Below are positions 36,140-47,759 of a stretch of DNA of 64,000 nt, one piece after another; within the stretch, counting starts at the first letter, position 1, and each line of letters begins with the position of its first letter. Location of the stretch: contig NW_019775225.1 in assembly GCF_001039355.2 (NCBI RefSeq), forward strand, positions 107,477 through 171,476, written 5' to 3'. Origin of the DNA: Lingula anatina (lineage: Eukaryota; Brachiopoda; Lingulata; Lingulida; Lingulidae). Both the position numbers and the translations under genes were made by a program. A model generated the notes under the pieces. That model saw only the letters and a list, made by a program, of their open reading frames with translations. It had not been told where the DNA came from and did not search any database.

Positions 36140-36415
36140 CTTATGGCTGCGTCACACTTATTCGGAATCAGCCGGAATTAAGCAGAACCAGCCAGAATTA
36201 AGAATTTTCAAAATTCGTACTAAATTCGGGACGAAATTTCGATTTGAGCTAAATTCTTGTAAGAATGCCGTTGGAATACTCAGAATGCGCTTGAATCCGC
36301 CTAGAAAGATTTGTGCACATTTCGGGTGTATTAGCTTTCAAATGCAGATCGAATGTAGTTGGAAAACTAGGAATATCAATTATGCTGTCAGAATGCGGTC
36401 AGAATAGTTAGAATA
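36140..36415. repeat. GAAT-motif repetitive element
   Basis: Starts GGCTGCGTCACACTTATTCG and then repeats degenerate GAAT(C/T) motifs every 10-20 bases up to about 36415 (GGAATCAGCC, AGAATTAAG, AGAATGCGG, AGAATAG). No opposite terminal repeat is seen, so it is truncated or one-ended. It lies between CEF-L and the decayed 3' fragment. Confidence 0.5.
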
Positions 36416-36565
36416 ATCAAATAAGTATTTTTAAAGTTAAGGTAAATTAAAATAAAAAAACAACGTTTGCTGACGCTTTTCAAACTCAGTTGGTTTTTAT
36501 CCTTGTTTAGGCATACATGAAATTAATGCATTGTTATTTATGGCAATAAATTTTGCCTGTTTCAT

Positions 36566-38372
36566 TCACATTTTTGTGTCAAATTCATCCAAGCTGATCA
36601 TATTGTCGCCGTTTTTGTCTTTCTCAGTAAATTCAGCATGGATGTCCTCAGATCTTGCATTCCTGTTCAGGTTCTTTGCAGCACGAATGTATTCATCTCT
36701 GGACAGCTGCTCATTTCTGTAATAATACGGTTTGTAATTAAAATATGCTGTTCAGTTCTACTGAAGTCCGTGAATAGTATGATAAACGGTTATCGTCTGT
36801 TTTGAAATTGAGCATATTTAATGGTTAATTGCAACTGTATATACGCTTATTCATTGTTTTCAAATCAGAATTTGGAAGGAAATCCACTTGCATTTGTTAC
36901 TGAACTCTACATACCCTGTAACTCTATGGTTAGCATTGGCTCCATGTACTCTGTTCACTCTGTCTGTATCAGTGTTACTGAATACTACACTAGCGTCAAT
37001 GCTGTAATCCACACCTACATCACTTACCTGTCTGTATCAGTGTCACTGAATACTACACTAGCGTCAATGCTGTAATCCATACTTATGCCCGCAGACCTCT
37101 TGCGTGCACTTTCGCAATTGCATTTCTTCCTACCATTGAAAAAAATGTTTATTACACATACGCAGCATGAGAACCACAGCCTGTAGTTACTCATGCGACC
37201 AAAATCTTCAAAACAGATTTAAGACTGCACCTTGTTCAATTGTTTGGTCGTAAATTATTTTATTTATGCATCGCTTCAGTTGTTTTTAAGTCCCATAAAT
37301 CATGTAGTACTGAACTCTTCACTCTAACACCCATGTATGGATGTACAACATACTTATAGTCAAATGATACTGCCAAGGGATGTTTATAGCAAGGAAAGAA
37401 AGCAGACAATGTTCGTTCAAAGATAATTTCTCGTAAAAACGATGACCTTTGGTATTTATCTTAATAATGTTACTTGAACATTATTTGATTCTAATGCGTA
37501 TTTTTTATATTTAATTTATGTTGTTTTTTTATTTTTTTTATTATTATTATTATTATTATTTTTGCGGGGGAGAATGTGTAGCGAAAATAATTAAGATAAT
37601 TTGGTGACCATTTGACTAAGCAGTGTGATTTCCTTCTTTTGCTCAACAAATATGAAAGCAATGGTGCTCAATAATTAATTTATTAAATATTTTATTCATT
37701 AAATTTGAATTTGTTCAATAACACCATATCGGTTTATATTTAATTTAAAATAAATGTTTATAATGCATACAAATTAAATGGATTGTAGGTTGAAAAAAAT
37801 ATTCTTTCTTACGTCCAAAATCCTGAAACTGTCACTTTTGCACAACCAGATCTGCATCCTCCTTCACAGTTACACTTCAGTCGATCACAGCTCCCAACTC
37901 CACAAGCATAATATGACTGAAAAAAAAAGGAAAAACCTTTAACCCGGCATTCTAACGAAGTATATTGAAAAGAAACTAATTGAAAATCCGATTTAAAGAA
38001 TTGGTCCCCGCTTCAAATTACTATAACAGTCCGTTCCCAGTGTTAATTTTTATATGTTTCTAATGCCATTTTATACGTTGGTTCAAATTAAAGATCCAAG
38101 CCCTTTACTTCCCGTTTCCTGATTTCCAAAGACAAAGTGTTATTTTCCCGGGAAATCTTTCGGGGTAACAAAAGTGTGTTTTGTGTTTATGTTATCATCA
38201 GCGTAAGCGTACCTCCCATTATTGTTGTCAAACTGTCTTCATAAATAAAACTTACAAAACTACAGTCCCCGCAATAACCATACACAATCCGAGGGCAACA
38301 GACAGCGCCAACTCTTCTAACAATGACGAGCAAACACACAGTTACTAGGATTGTCACGAATCCAATAGACAT
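36566..38372 (-). CDS. CEF-L: secreted Cys-rich protein with EF-hand pair, four coding exons
   Basis: Exons complement(38256..38372), (37813..37916), (37028..37129) and (36566..36716) total 474 nt, 157 aa, with phases 0, 2, 2 that fit exactly. Exon 1 follows TTTTAG: a signal peptide (MSIGFVTILVTVCLLVIV), then AVCCPRIVYGYCGDCSF. Exon 2 is Cys-rich (CGVGSCDRLKCNCEGGCRSG), exon 3 starts KKCNCESARKRS. An EF-hand loop DTDRNEQLSRDE is split by the last intron and followed by DKNGDNMISLDE, then DTKM and a TGA stop. The ten or more cysteines suggest disulfides and an extracellular role. I do not recognise the family. Calcium binding is inferred from the EF pair only. The paralog CEF-M has identical exon lengths, which strongly supports the model. 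Confidence 0.82.
36961..37079. repeat. 68-bp tandem repeat covering the CEF-L exon 3 3' end and donor
   Basis: TGTCTGTATCAGTG(T/C)(T/C)ACTG... repeats with a 68-bp period (36961-37028, 37029 onward). Each copy carries the exon end and its GTAAGTG donor, so the intron begins with a ghost exon end. The same structure is present in CEF-M. Confidence 0.85.
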
Positions 38373-38447
38373 GTTCTAAAATAAACGAATTCATACTGGT
38401 GAAGTAATGAATATAAAAGTCACTTTCTAAAGTAAGAGTTTGAACGT

Positions 38448-39350
38448 GAACTAGTCTTGGGATTTCTTTCACGTATTCCATATCGGTAGCAGTAAAAATG
38501 ACAACATAAAATAGTACAAAAGAACATATCCTAACAGAAAACATCTCCGCATATATAACAGAAAACATGGCAACACACTATGATACGAACACGGCATATT
38601 GAAGAAAGCATAATGAAACAAAATGAAATCAAAACATGCCAGAGTACTATGGCAGATGACAACATACCACAACAGATAACATAACAACATACTATGCTGT
38701 TACCATAGCGCCTATAGAATTAAATTACGATAGGTTTTACGCTAAGTTTAAATAATGTGCTACACTAAAATACCTCAACACCTTACCTTGACAGTTACAA
38801 ATGATGCAATGATTCAGTCGGCAGTAAGTTGCACGATTAGTGGGCAACCAGCCAATCAGATGTATTTATTCTATTGGAATGTGTGTTGCAAATAATATAC
38901 AGAGGGTGACAAAAGTATTTCACCATCTGTGTAAATAGTGCGTTGTGACGTTGGGAACCCGTTCATAAAAAAGTGATCCGCAGTATTTATTGTTCTTTTA
39001 ACCGGTGGTTATTCTTCTTCCATATGCATTATATAAGGTTTCATTGAAAGTGTAACGCCCTTCTGGCTGTCAAGTTTCTACCATGATGAATGTGCGGGAG
39101 TTCACAAGTAAAGGGAGAAAAGGAATGGTATCTCTGAGGGAGGATACTATAGATTTTCTTCAGAGAGGCCAGACAGTATGTAAGGTTTACAGAAGGATGG
39201 AGGACACTGGTGAAACCATAAGTCAAAATGAAGTAGCCGTCCGAAGATGACTGTATTTTATCCCGTCAAGTCGCAGGAGATCGTGTAGAGAATTAGCTTT
39301 GCAGCGATCGCTAAAATTGTGGATTGAGGTTAGCAAAATAACTATTCAAG
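38448..39350. repeat. Block nearly identical to 50121-51020
   Basis: Starting at GTGAACTAGTCTTGGGATTT, the leader, promoter and first part of the Tc1-like element match 50121-51020 with few differences. Part of a recent segmental duplication or uncollapsed haplotype. Confidence 0.85.
38787..38897 (-). promoter_or_regulatory. CEF-type leader exon and promoter block (CEF-L)
   Basis: Minus strand: AATAAATACA, CTGATTGGCTGGTTGC, then a leader ending AACTGTCAAG and a GTAAGG donor (exon end 38787). The block recurs at 49.90, 50.46, 58.03 and 62.83 kb. There is no ATG in the leader, so it is non-coding. It differs from the SCP promoter core. Confidence 0.6.
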
Positions 39351-40138
39351 AAAGGCCCATGCTAAATAAATTCAAACCAGGGTTGCCAGAGGAAACCCCT
39401 TATCATCTTAGTAACAGATGAAGAAGAGTGGTAGGGGCTGCAGCAACCATACCATGGACCGCAAGTCAGGACTGGCGCCATTTTGTATTTTCTGATAAGC
39501 CCACATCCAATTCTGTCAACAAGAGTGGACAGGTGAAAGTATGGAGAACATCATTCATTTCATGTCTTTCAGAGAATATGCATACCTCGCTAGGCAGTCC
39601 ACTTCATTAATTGTTAAGGGGTGATTTGGTTTCTTAGATCGATCTATCCCCGTGGGGAGTCTCACTAGATTGGTGTCAGATTAGCTGGCTTAAATGTGTG
39701 TCCCGCCTACTAAAAATTGTAAGGGGGAAATTAACTACAGTGCGCGCTCGTCTGAGAGCAATTTAGCGTGAACCCCCAGGGCGTTAGGTCGATTCAGTGG
39801 ATCGATCTTAATCTGTGGGAATGCACTCTAAGAAATTGGTGAACTGAGGTGATGCATGGAAACCTGAACCTCGAGCGCCACACTGAAATTCTGGACCAGC
39901 ACCTTTACCATATGTAAAATAGATCTTTGGTGAAGGAATATGGTGGCCATTTTGAGATATCTTGCAAAATACCAATATTGACATAACAACATGCATTAAT
40001 TAAGGTCAAAACACTGGTTTTATACCTGTAGTCAAGATACTGACTGGACATAACCTGTTTTCAATGAAATACTTATTGAAAAAACTACGAAATCCAGCTT
40101 TAAACAAAATGGTACCATACTTTTGTCAACCCTCTGTA
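38898..40138 (+). mobile_element. Decayed Tc1-like element with TIR TACAGAGGGTGACAAAAGTA
   Basis: The left end TACAGAGGGTGACAAAAGTA (38898-38917) pairs with the right end TACTTTTGTCAACCCTCTGTA (40118-40138), with TA at each end as expected for a Tc1/mariner target. Interior peptides such as KGMVSLREDTIDFLQRGQTV (N-terminal helix-turn-helix region) and HFVFSDKPTSN (second catalytic Asp region) are broken by stops and frameshifts. It inserted directly upstream of the CEF-L promoter. The palindromic MITE copy 2 is nested inside. Confidence 0.7.
39632..39831. mobile_element. Palindromic MITE, copy 2, nested in Tc1-like element
   Basis: TTAGATCGATCTATCCCC near the left end; GATCGATCTTAATCTGTGGG then AATGCACTCTAAG at the right end. 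Internal GCAATTTAGCGTGAACCCCC is shared with copy 3 (63.23 kb). Confidence 0.65.
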
Positions 40139-41164
40139 CATAGACATAGCGGGAAACATAACAGCACTCTTAGAAGTAATGGAAAAAATCAAATTGTGTT
40201 CTACTACTTAATGGTTCCTAATTTTAAAGTTCAAAATCAATATGTGTTTTAATAAATTTATCATGCGGCGATGGAAACAATGTCTTTTTTAAAAGTCAGT
40301 CAGCGAATAGAGGTTTGAACTAACTGTGGTACTGCAGTAAATAACCAAGCAGGGCTTGAACGCCATATGTACTTAATTAAGACAAAGAATGTACACACGA
40401 TCTTCATTAGAAGATATATTGTATGTCAAGAACAAGACAATAAACATCCATCCTTCAGGTACATGTTGTTTATTATATAATATTATTGCACTCCTTATAT
40501 TTTCAATTTTCACTCTAAACATAATTTAATATAGTAAGGATTGTTATATATGTAACAGACGGACTCTCTGGTTGTGTAAAATGACTTTATTGCTATAACT
40601 AAAATTTTCACCCTGTAATAAAGGTGATATATAATTAGATAAAATGACATACAAATAACTTATAATTCTATAGTTTACCTCTATGATAAGGAAATAATAA
40701 ATTTGATATAGATAACTACGGTTTATAAAGGCTATAACGGCTTACCCTGATCTTATTCAAGGGCGTTTAGAAAGAGTGCTGGATATACCAATACGGCTTG
40801 GTCTGAAAACTAAAGAGTACAAAACGATGTAATACAGTATAGTATAGTGGAGTTGGATACGCAAAAGACAAGATAAAATATAACTAGACTTAACTAGACG
40901 ACATCCAACTTACCACATAGAAACAGACAGACGAACAGCAACTTCAGCACTATTTGAAAATACGGCGCCAATGCCTTTTATAATGTGAAGTCACATGACA
41001 AAGACGCGGGAAGACAGAACAAAGGGACATAGACAAAGGAACAGACAAAGGAACAATTAGAGGGCGTCAGAGTCACATCAAGTCACAAGACAAGACGAGT
41101 GACGAGTGCATATTTACACATAGTTACATATATTCTGCAGTCATTTACATACATCCGCATTTTT
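40139..41164. other. Unassigned stretch; from 40733 on duplicated at 43269
   Basis: No gene recognised in 40139-40732. 40733-41744 recurs at 43269-44275 with about six differences per kb. Confidence 0.6.
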
Positions 41165-41560
41165 TGTCTTTTAAGGAGCATTTTAAATGCAATGCATTTC
41201 ATCAGAAGTCTGCAACACTGCGCCACCATCGCTTTTATGCCGGTGATAGAAGCTGAGTGTCTACTAATACCAGCATGTAAATCTTTAATCAGATGTGTGA
41301 TGTAAACATCATTCAGTTTCCCATTCCCATTATTATGATACAGAAAGAAAATATAATGTATTTCTTGGCCAACATGACGGCAAAACATTAATATTCATTC
41401 AGTGCGTCTTCGTATTTTTATAAATATTAGTGCCAAATCCATTCAAACTGTTCGTCGCCATCTCTAATTTTTCATAAATTCAGCGTAGATGTTCTCACAT
41501 CTAGTATTCCTGTTCAGGTTCATTGCAGTACAAATCCATTCTTGGATGGCGATTCACGTC
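41165..41560 (-). pseudogene. Decayed CEF-type EF-hand exon
   Basis: Minus strand 41560 to 41410 resembles CEF exon 4 (AATGAACCTGAACAGGAATA against AAGAACCTGAACAGGAATG in CEF-L) with frameshifts and an in-frame stop in place of the EF loop. 41390-41170 encodes LYHNNGNGKLNDVYITHL then RHSASITGIK, an EF-hand-like motif. No signal or Cys-rich exons are nearby; it is a broken 3' end. Confidence 0.6.
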
Positions 41561-42182
41561 ATATTTAATCCTCATTTAAAATAGTACTAATGTAGTGGCA
41601 ATGCTGTAATCCACATGCGAGTCTGCAGCATATTAACAGTTTAAACATAGTTGTTAATATCTACAGATTGTCACTGAGACCCACGCACAGGAGGGGGGAT
41701 AACCTAATGTGGCTAGCAAAATATTGCCGTAAGAAAAGTTCATAAAGTTAAATGTGGGTGCAATTCGGGTTCAAACCCAGAAAGGTCCACAGTGTCCGTT
41801 ATGTCAATACAGCCTGCAATGCCGGAGGACGTGTAAATTATTGGTATTGCAGGTCCTCTGAACTGGCAAGATTTTTGTGAAAATAGAAACAAATCGCATG
41901 AAAACACAGATAAACGCAAAATTCAATACTTAGTTCGGACCAGCATAGGATTGGCAGGACCAGCAGATTTCCTTTAGTGTTGGTCGGCCGCACTTTCAAT
42001 ATTTCCAAAGTTCAACATGTTAACTTTTATTAAAATGATTTTAGCTGAGACCACTTTTTGAAAATTTTATTTCATCTTTGTAGTAAAAAAAAGACGCATG
42101 TAGCACTCTGATTACTTCTGTTTTATAATGTTTCTATTTAATTCGGGACATCGTCACCTGGGAAGAATGGTAACATATGACA

Positions 42183-43171
42183 TTATAAGATTTTACCGTA
42201 CATATCTACGCCCTTCAAATTGTTACCTTTTGTCCAGGAGAAATCATTTGTAATCATTTCATTTTTGCTTAAAGCACCGTTGCCGTCGGTATCAATTTCA
42301 GAAAAAATATTGGAATAAAATGGAGCACGGAAAATCTTGAGAAAATTGGCATACTCCGTCTTGTTCAGAGAGTCATTTTCATCTGCATCCACCACCTCAA
42401 AGAACGTGAGAATCCACTTAACTTCCATAACAATGTGATCATTATCTTCCATTTTCTTTCTTGTTTCAGTCTCGGTTGAGATAAAGTCGTCTGCTGAAAT
42501 ACTATCTAAATTTGTGTCGTTCATAAAACCCTCCCACCACTCGTCCCAATCTTCTTGCAGGTAAGCTTTAACTTTTTCTTCCTTCTCGGCTGACTTTGTA
42601 ATTGCTCCTACTCTCGCTGCTGTCATATTTATGTATTCGTTTTTATCCATCTTTCCATCTCCGTTTACGTCCATGTGCCCAATGAAGGATGCCCATTTAA
42701 TTGCCCACATGTCACGTGGTCTTTCGGCATCACCAGGGACCTAAAGAAGACAAAATTTACGATGATATTTTTTCAATCAAGGAAATACGCATGGTTTGCG
42801 ATTGGTTTATTACGCTCATATTTTGTATTCAACAAGGCTACACATCACACAAGTAATTTCTTCATTTATAATAAATCTATATATTTCCATTACAATTTGT
42901 GATAACTTCTTTGATATATTTTTTTTAAGACTAACATTCATTAGCAAGTATCGTGCCAGAAAAAGATTTGTCATGTATGATCAAATGACACGTTCCCTTT
43001 GTGGTCATAATGTTTACCACACATGCAAATATCATCATTTTCAGACAAACGTAATCTTTATAAGGTCGCCATGTATATTACGCTGTATACCTTATTATCC
43101 CGTATTACTAATGCGGAACCACTGTCACTCATAAGCATGACAGCTAATCCGGTCAAAAGAATGGCGAACAT
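42183..43171 (-). CDS. SCP-I: secreted SCP-like EF-hand protein
   Basis: Coding exons complement(43091..43171), 27 codons (MFAILLTGLAVMLMSD then LVIRDNK), and complement(42183..42740), phase 0, about 212 aa. The second exon begins VPGDAERPRDMWAIKW after TTTAG. Loops: DVNGDGKMDKNE, degenerate loop 2 (NDTNLDSISADD), DADENDSLNKTE, DTDGNGALSKNE; ends MYGKIL. Sequons NMT and NDT. It differs from SCP-J by only about six residues. Its upstream sequence is interrupted 24 bp past the ATG by an N at 43195, where the sequence switches to a fragment of the CEF-L region, so no leader is visible. The gene may be real, or a haplotype copy of SCP-J. Confidence 0.82.
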
Positions 43172-43194
43172 TATGGCTGGGTCCAGTTTTTTTA

Positions 43195-43268
43195 NCGTAG
43201 TACTGAAATCTTCACTCTAACACCCATGTATGGATGTACAACATACTTATAGTCAAATGATACTGCCA
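43195..43268. other. Assembly join or rearrangement breakpoint
   Basis: A single N, then 72 bp matching 37304-37376 (CEF-L intron 2), then sequence matching 40733 onward. Three non-adjacent sources meet within 75 bp. Confidence 0.8.
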
Positions 43269-44275
43269 TATAACGGCTTACCCTGATCTTATTCAAGGGC
43301 GTTTAGAAAGAGTGCTGGATATACCAATACGGCTTGGTCTGAAAACTAAAGAGTAGAAAACGATGTAATACAGTATAGTATAGTGGAGTTGGATACGCAA
43401 AAGACAAGATAAAATATAACTAGACTTAACTAGACGACATCCAACTTACCACATAGAAACAGACAGACGAACAGCAACTTCAGCACTATTTGAAAATACG
43501 GCGCCAATGCCTTTTATAATGTGAAGTCACATGACAAAGACGCGGGAAGACAGAACAAAGGGACATAGACAAAGGAACAGACAAAGGAACAATTAGAGGG
43601 CGTCAGAGTCACATCAAGTCACAAGACAAGACGAGTGACGAGTGCATATTTACACATAGTTACATATATTCTGCAGTCATTTACATACATCCGCATTTTT
43701 TGTCTTTTAAGGAGCATTTTAAATGCAATGCATTTCATCAGAAGTCTGCAACACTGCGCCACCATCGCTTTTATGCCGGTGATAGAAGCTGAGTGTCTAC
43801 TAATACCAGCATGTAAATCTTTAATCAGATGTGTGATGTAAACATCATTCAGTTTCCCATTCACATTATTATGATACAGAAAGAAAAAATAATGTATTTC
43901 TTGGCCAACATGACGGCAAAACATTAATATTCATTCAGTGCGTCTTCGTATTTTTATAAATATTAGTGCCAAATCCATTCAAACTGTTCGTCGCCATCTC
44001 TAATTTTCCATAAATTCAGCGTAGATGTTCTTACATCTAGTATTCCTGTTCAGGTTCATTGCAGTACAAATCCATTCTTGGATGGCGATTCACGTCATAT
44101 TTAATCCTCATTTAAAATAGTACTAATGTAGTGGCAATGCTGTAATCCACATGCGAGTCTGCAGCATATTAACAGTTTAAACATAGTTGTTAATATCTAC
44201 AGATTGTCACTGAGACCCACGCACAGGAGGGGGATAACCTAATGTGGCTAGCAAAATATTGCCGTAAGAAAAGTT
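43269..44275. repeat. Near-identical copy of 40733-41744
   Basis: Offset 2536 bp, about 99% identical by eye (for example CCCATTATT against CACATTATT). Contains the same decayed CEF exon. Confidence 0.9.
43700..44095 (-). pseudogene. Decayed CEF-type EF-hand exon, duplicate of 41.2 kb
   Basis: Same peptide remnants (GKLNDVYITHLIKDLHAG) and the same lesions as the 41.17-41.56 kb copy. Confidence 0.6.
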
Positions 44276-46252
44276 CACACCTAAAAATTATCAATTAAGA
44301 CTGCGATATAAACTGATTAAATACTGTGAAAAGATTTATCATGTCTGTGTACAGAAAGTCGTTATTTTTTAGTATTGTATTGTACTGCTTTGCATGCCAC
44401 ATTGCCTTACGACAATGTCATGTTTCCATCCTACCGGTTATCACTTTCTGTGATTGGATTCCCATTTAATAGTACGTTTGTTTGTTTGTTTATCTGTTGC
44501 CAGATAGTCCAGCACCTTTCCTTGGCTTCCTATCGTCTGTCATGTGTTTGTCTTTATGTTACATGACTTCTTGTCTCCTGTGATGACATCCTTAAAACGC
44601 AGAGTTTGTCTACGTGCAGGTCTGACTGGCAGAAGGTAATTATTCATAGAATACTTTCTTTAGAATCCGTTTATCATTTAAGGGAGTCGTCGTTGGAATA
44701 TCTGTATATTTTATGGAAACAACATTTTATAAACAAAATAGTTTGAAGAGCTTAACGACAAGTTATTACTTGCCGACGAGACTATATAGGAGGATGATAT
44801 TTACTTAAACAAAAATGTCGATTTTAAACTGAAGTTCTGGATATAGCAGTGTGCAATTCGTCGAGAGTTATAAATGCCAGAGAGACTTGAGAGTTACAAA
44901 TGTTTTATTTTTCTTTTCCTGACAGATATTTATGTTTAATTTTTAGTCGACGATGTGTTTGATGTCTTCGTTTTTTTTCGAAAATAGTCAACGTTTATTA
45001 AGATCGAGTTACAGTACCCTGAGTGTCAGAGCAACGTAAAAATTAGCTTGTAAATATTAAATATACCTTGGAGTCATTTTTACTAGCTCTGAGGAACAGC
45101 GGCCATGAATCTGCAGTTGAATGTCATCAGACCAAAATGAACATATTTAATTCTGTTTTATTCAATATTATTTGCTGTATTTAAGATGTAAAGTGAAAAA
45201 ATAAATAATATTATTCAAAAAGAAAAGATATATCTAATGTTTTTGTATTTTTTGCTTATCAAAGAACATTTAGTCCTGAGATATACACGTGCACAATACA
45301 TGTGCTTGCCGTGTGCCAAATTTGACAGCTACACTGTATGCCCGATACCACTATAAGGGCTGCGCAATGGCTACACGAAAATCAGTTTTTACAGCAGAAA
45401 GTTGCTTGTATTGTGGCACTGACCTTCGACTGCAAGATATTTACAATTCAAACTTCTAACTCTGCGTCAGGCACTTTAATTGCTTCTTGTATCGTCTGCA
45501 CGAGATAACTGCAGCGCGAGGCGGGAAAGGCAGCTCCAGGCGGCAAAACCTGTGGCGTACGAGACTTATGACTTCCAAAAATGGATCCAGGCGGACACAG
45601 CTGTGACGTGTGACTTCCAAATATGGAAGCGCCCCAGGCAGAATTTTGAAGAAGAACGCCCCCGAGTTGCCGCTGTTCGCTAGAGCCTGGTATTGCTGAT
45701 ATGGGTTATATATGAAATCAAGATCGAGCTGGCAATACCGGAATCTAGAACCTAGGGTAATTGTTACAGCTGTTGTTGTGGATATCTTTATTATTGTCTT
45801 CAAAATTCTTCTTTTTGACCATCTTGTGGAAGGAGAAAGGAGAAGAAGCAAGGACGCCACTGAAGGTCCATTTGTATATTTTACAACTTCCTCTTATAGT
45901 CTGTTTCACATTTGGGTTACGTTGATGAATAGCTGCTAGATAGTAAATGTTATCTCCAATACAAGCTGTTTTTTTTCTTTTGCGGTTATCTTTATTATTG
46001 TCTCCAAAAGTCATCCTTTCTCATTTTGTGGTGACGGTTGAAGATATTGTCCGAATTGAAATTACTTTAGATTACCTTTCTGTACTTACTTAACGGAATT
46101 CATTATTATTGTTATGTTGTCGTTGGCTTTGAAACCAATACGATATTTTAACAGCATGTGATATTTGCCAGTTTTATTTTCACTTTTTGTTTCAAGGCAT
46201 AGGAACGTGATAAAATTAGGTCATAATGATGTATTTTAAATTTTTGGAACAT
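44276..46252. other. 2-kb segment absent from the 40.7-43.2 kb copy
   Basis: In the first copy GTTCA joins directly to TAAAGTTAAATGTGGG. Here 1.98 kb intervenes. Its start resembles 52640-52760 (ACTGATTAAATACTGTG), so the segment is probably ancestral and deleted in copy 1. A relatively GC-rich part (45480-45700) holds open frames on both strands with no recognised domain. About 60 bp around 45777-45836 is imperfectly repeated at 45982-46040 (ATCTTTATTATTGTCT). Confidence 0.6.
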
Positions 46253-46683
46253 TGTAAAGTTAAATGTGGGTGCAATTCGGGTTCAAACCCAGAAAGGTCC
46301 ACAGTGTCCGTTATGTCAATACAACCTGCAATGCCGGAGGACGTGTAAATTATTGGTATTGCAGGTCCTCTGAACTGGCAAGATTTTTGTGAAAATAGAA
46401 ACAAATCGCATGAAAACACAGATAAACGCAAAATACAATACTTAGTTCGGACAAGCATAGGATTGGCAGGACCAGCAGATTTCCTTTAGTGTTGGTCGGC
46501 CGCACTTTCAATATTTCCAAAGTTCAACATGTTAACTTTTATTAAAATGATTTTAGCTGAGACCACTTTTTGAAAATTTTATTTCATCTTGAAATAACAT
46601 GTTGCACTCTGATTACTTCCGTTTTATAATGTTTCTATTTAATTCGGGAAATCGTCACCTGGGAAGAATGGTAACATATGACA

Positions 46684-47674
46684 TTATAAGATTTTACCGT
46701 ACATATCTACGCCCTTCAAATTGTTACCTTTTGTCCAGGAGAAATCATTTGTAATCATTTCATTTTTGCTTAAAGCACCGTTGCTGTCGGTATCAATTTC
46801 AGAAAAAATATTGGAATAAAATGGAGCACGGAAAATCTTGAGAAAATTGGCATACTCCGTCTTGTTCAGAGAGTCATTTTCATCTGCATCCACCACCTCA
46901 AAGAACGTGAGAATCCACTTTACTTCCATAACAATGTGATCATTATCTTCCATTTTCTTTCTAGTTTCAGTCTCGGTTGAGACAAAGTCGTCTGCTGAAA
47001 TACTTTCTAAATTTGTGTCGTTCATAAAACCCTCCCACCAGTCCTTCCAGTCTTCTTGCAGGTAAGCTTTAACTTTTTCTTCCATCTCTGCTGACTTTGT
47101 TATTGCTCCTACTCTCGCTGCTGTCATATTTATGTATTCGTTTTTATCCATCTTTCCATCTCCGTTTACGTCCATGTGCCCAATGAAGGATGCCCATTTA
47201 ATTGCCCACATGTCACGTGGTCTTTCGGCATCACCAGGGACCTAAAGAAGACAAAATTTACGATGATATTTTTTCAATCAAGAAAATACGCATGGTTTGC
47301 GATTGGTTTATCACGCTCATATTTTGTATTCAACAAGGCTACACATCACACAAGATATTTCTTCATTTATAATAATTCTATATATTTCCATTACAATTTG
47401 TGATAACTTCTTTGATATTTTTTTAAAGACTAACATTCATTAGCAAGTATCGTGCCAGAAAAAGATTTGTCATGTATGATCAAATGACACGTTCCCTTTG
47501 TGGTCATAATGTTTACCACACATGCAAATATCATCATTTTCAGACAAACGTAATCTTTATAAGGTCTCCATACATGCATGTTACTCTGTATACCTTATTA
47601 TCCCGTATTACTAATGCGGAACCACTGTCACTCATAAGCATGACAGCTAATCCGGTCAAAAGAATGGCGAACAT
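46684..47674 (-). CDS. SCP-J: secreted SCP-like EF-hand protein
   Basis: Coding exons complement(47594..47674) and complement(46684..47241), phase 0, about 212 aa; 352-bp intron. Signal exon as in SCP-I. Loops DVNGDGKMDKNE, DADENDSLNKTE, DTDSNGALSKNE; loop 2 degenerate; ends MYGKIL. About six residues differ from SCP-I (for example SAEMEEK against SAEKEEK). A 5' UTR acceptor TTTTCAG lies upstream near 47720. A decayed Tc1-like transposon occupies the sequence beyond it. No SCP-type promoter core was found upstream; the nearest leader in the right orientation is CEF-type at 49.9 kb. Confidence 0.85.
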
Positions 47675-47759
47675 TACGGCTGGGTCCAGTTTTTTTACGG
47701 TTATAATCTTGTCAGGTCTGAAAATATCTGAAAGAAAACCGACAGGAAGACAAAAAAGT

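Noticed and set aside
41755-41800. Plus-strand GGGTTCAAACCC resembling a tRNA T-arm (also at 46.26 kb)
   Set aside because: The motif is a short palindrome; flanking stems do not form a cloverleaf.
45456-45860. 134-codon minus-strand frame starting MASLLLLLSPSTRW
   Set aside because: The N-terminus is mildly hydrophobic but there is no conserved domain, splice context or paralog in the window; left as unassigned.
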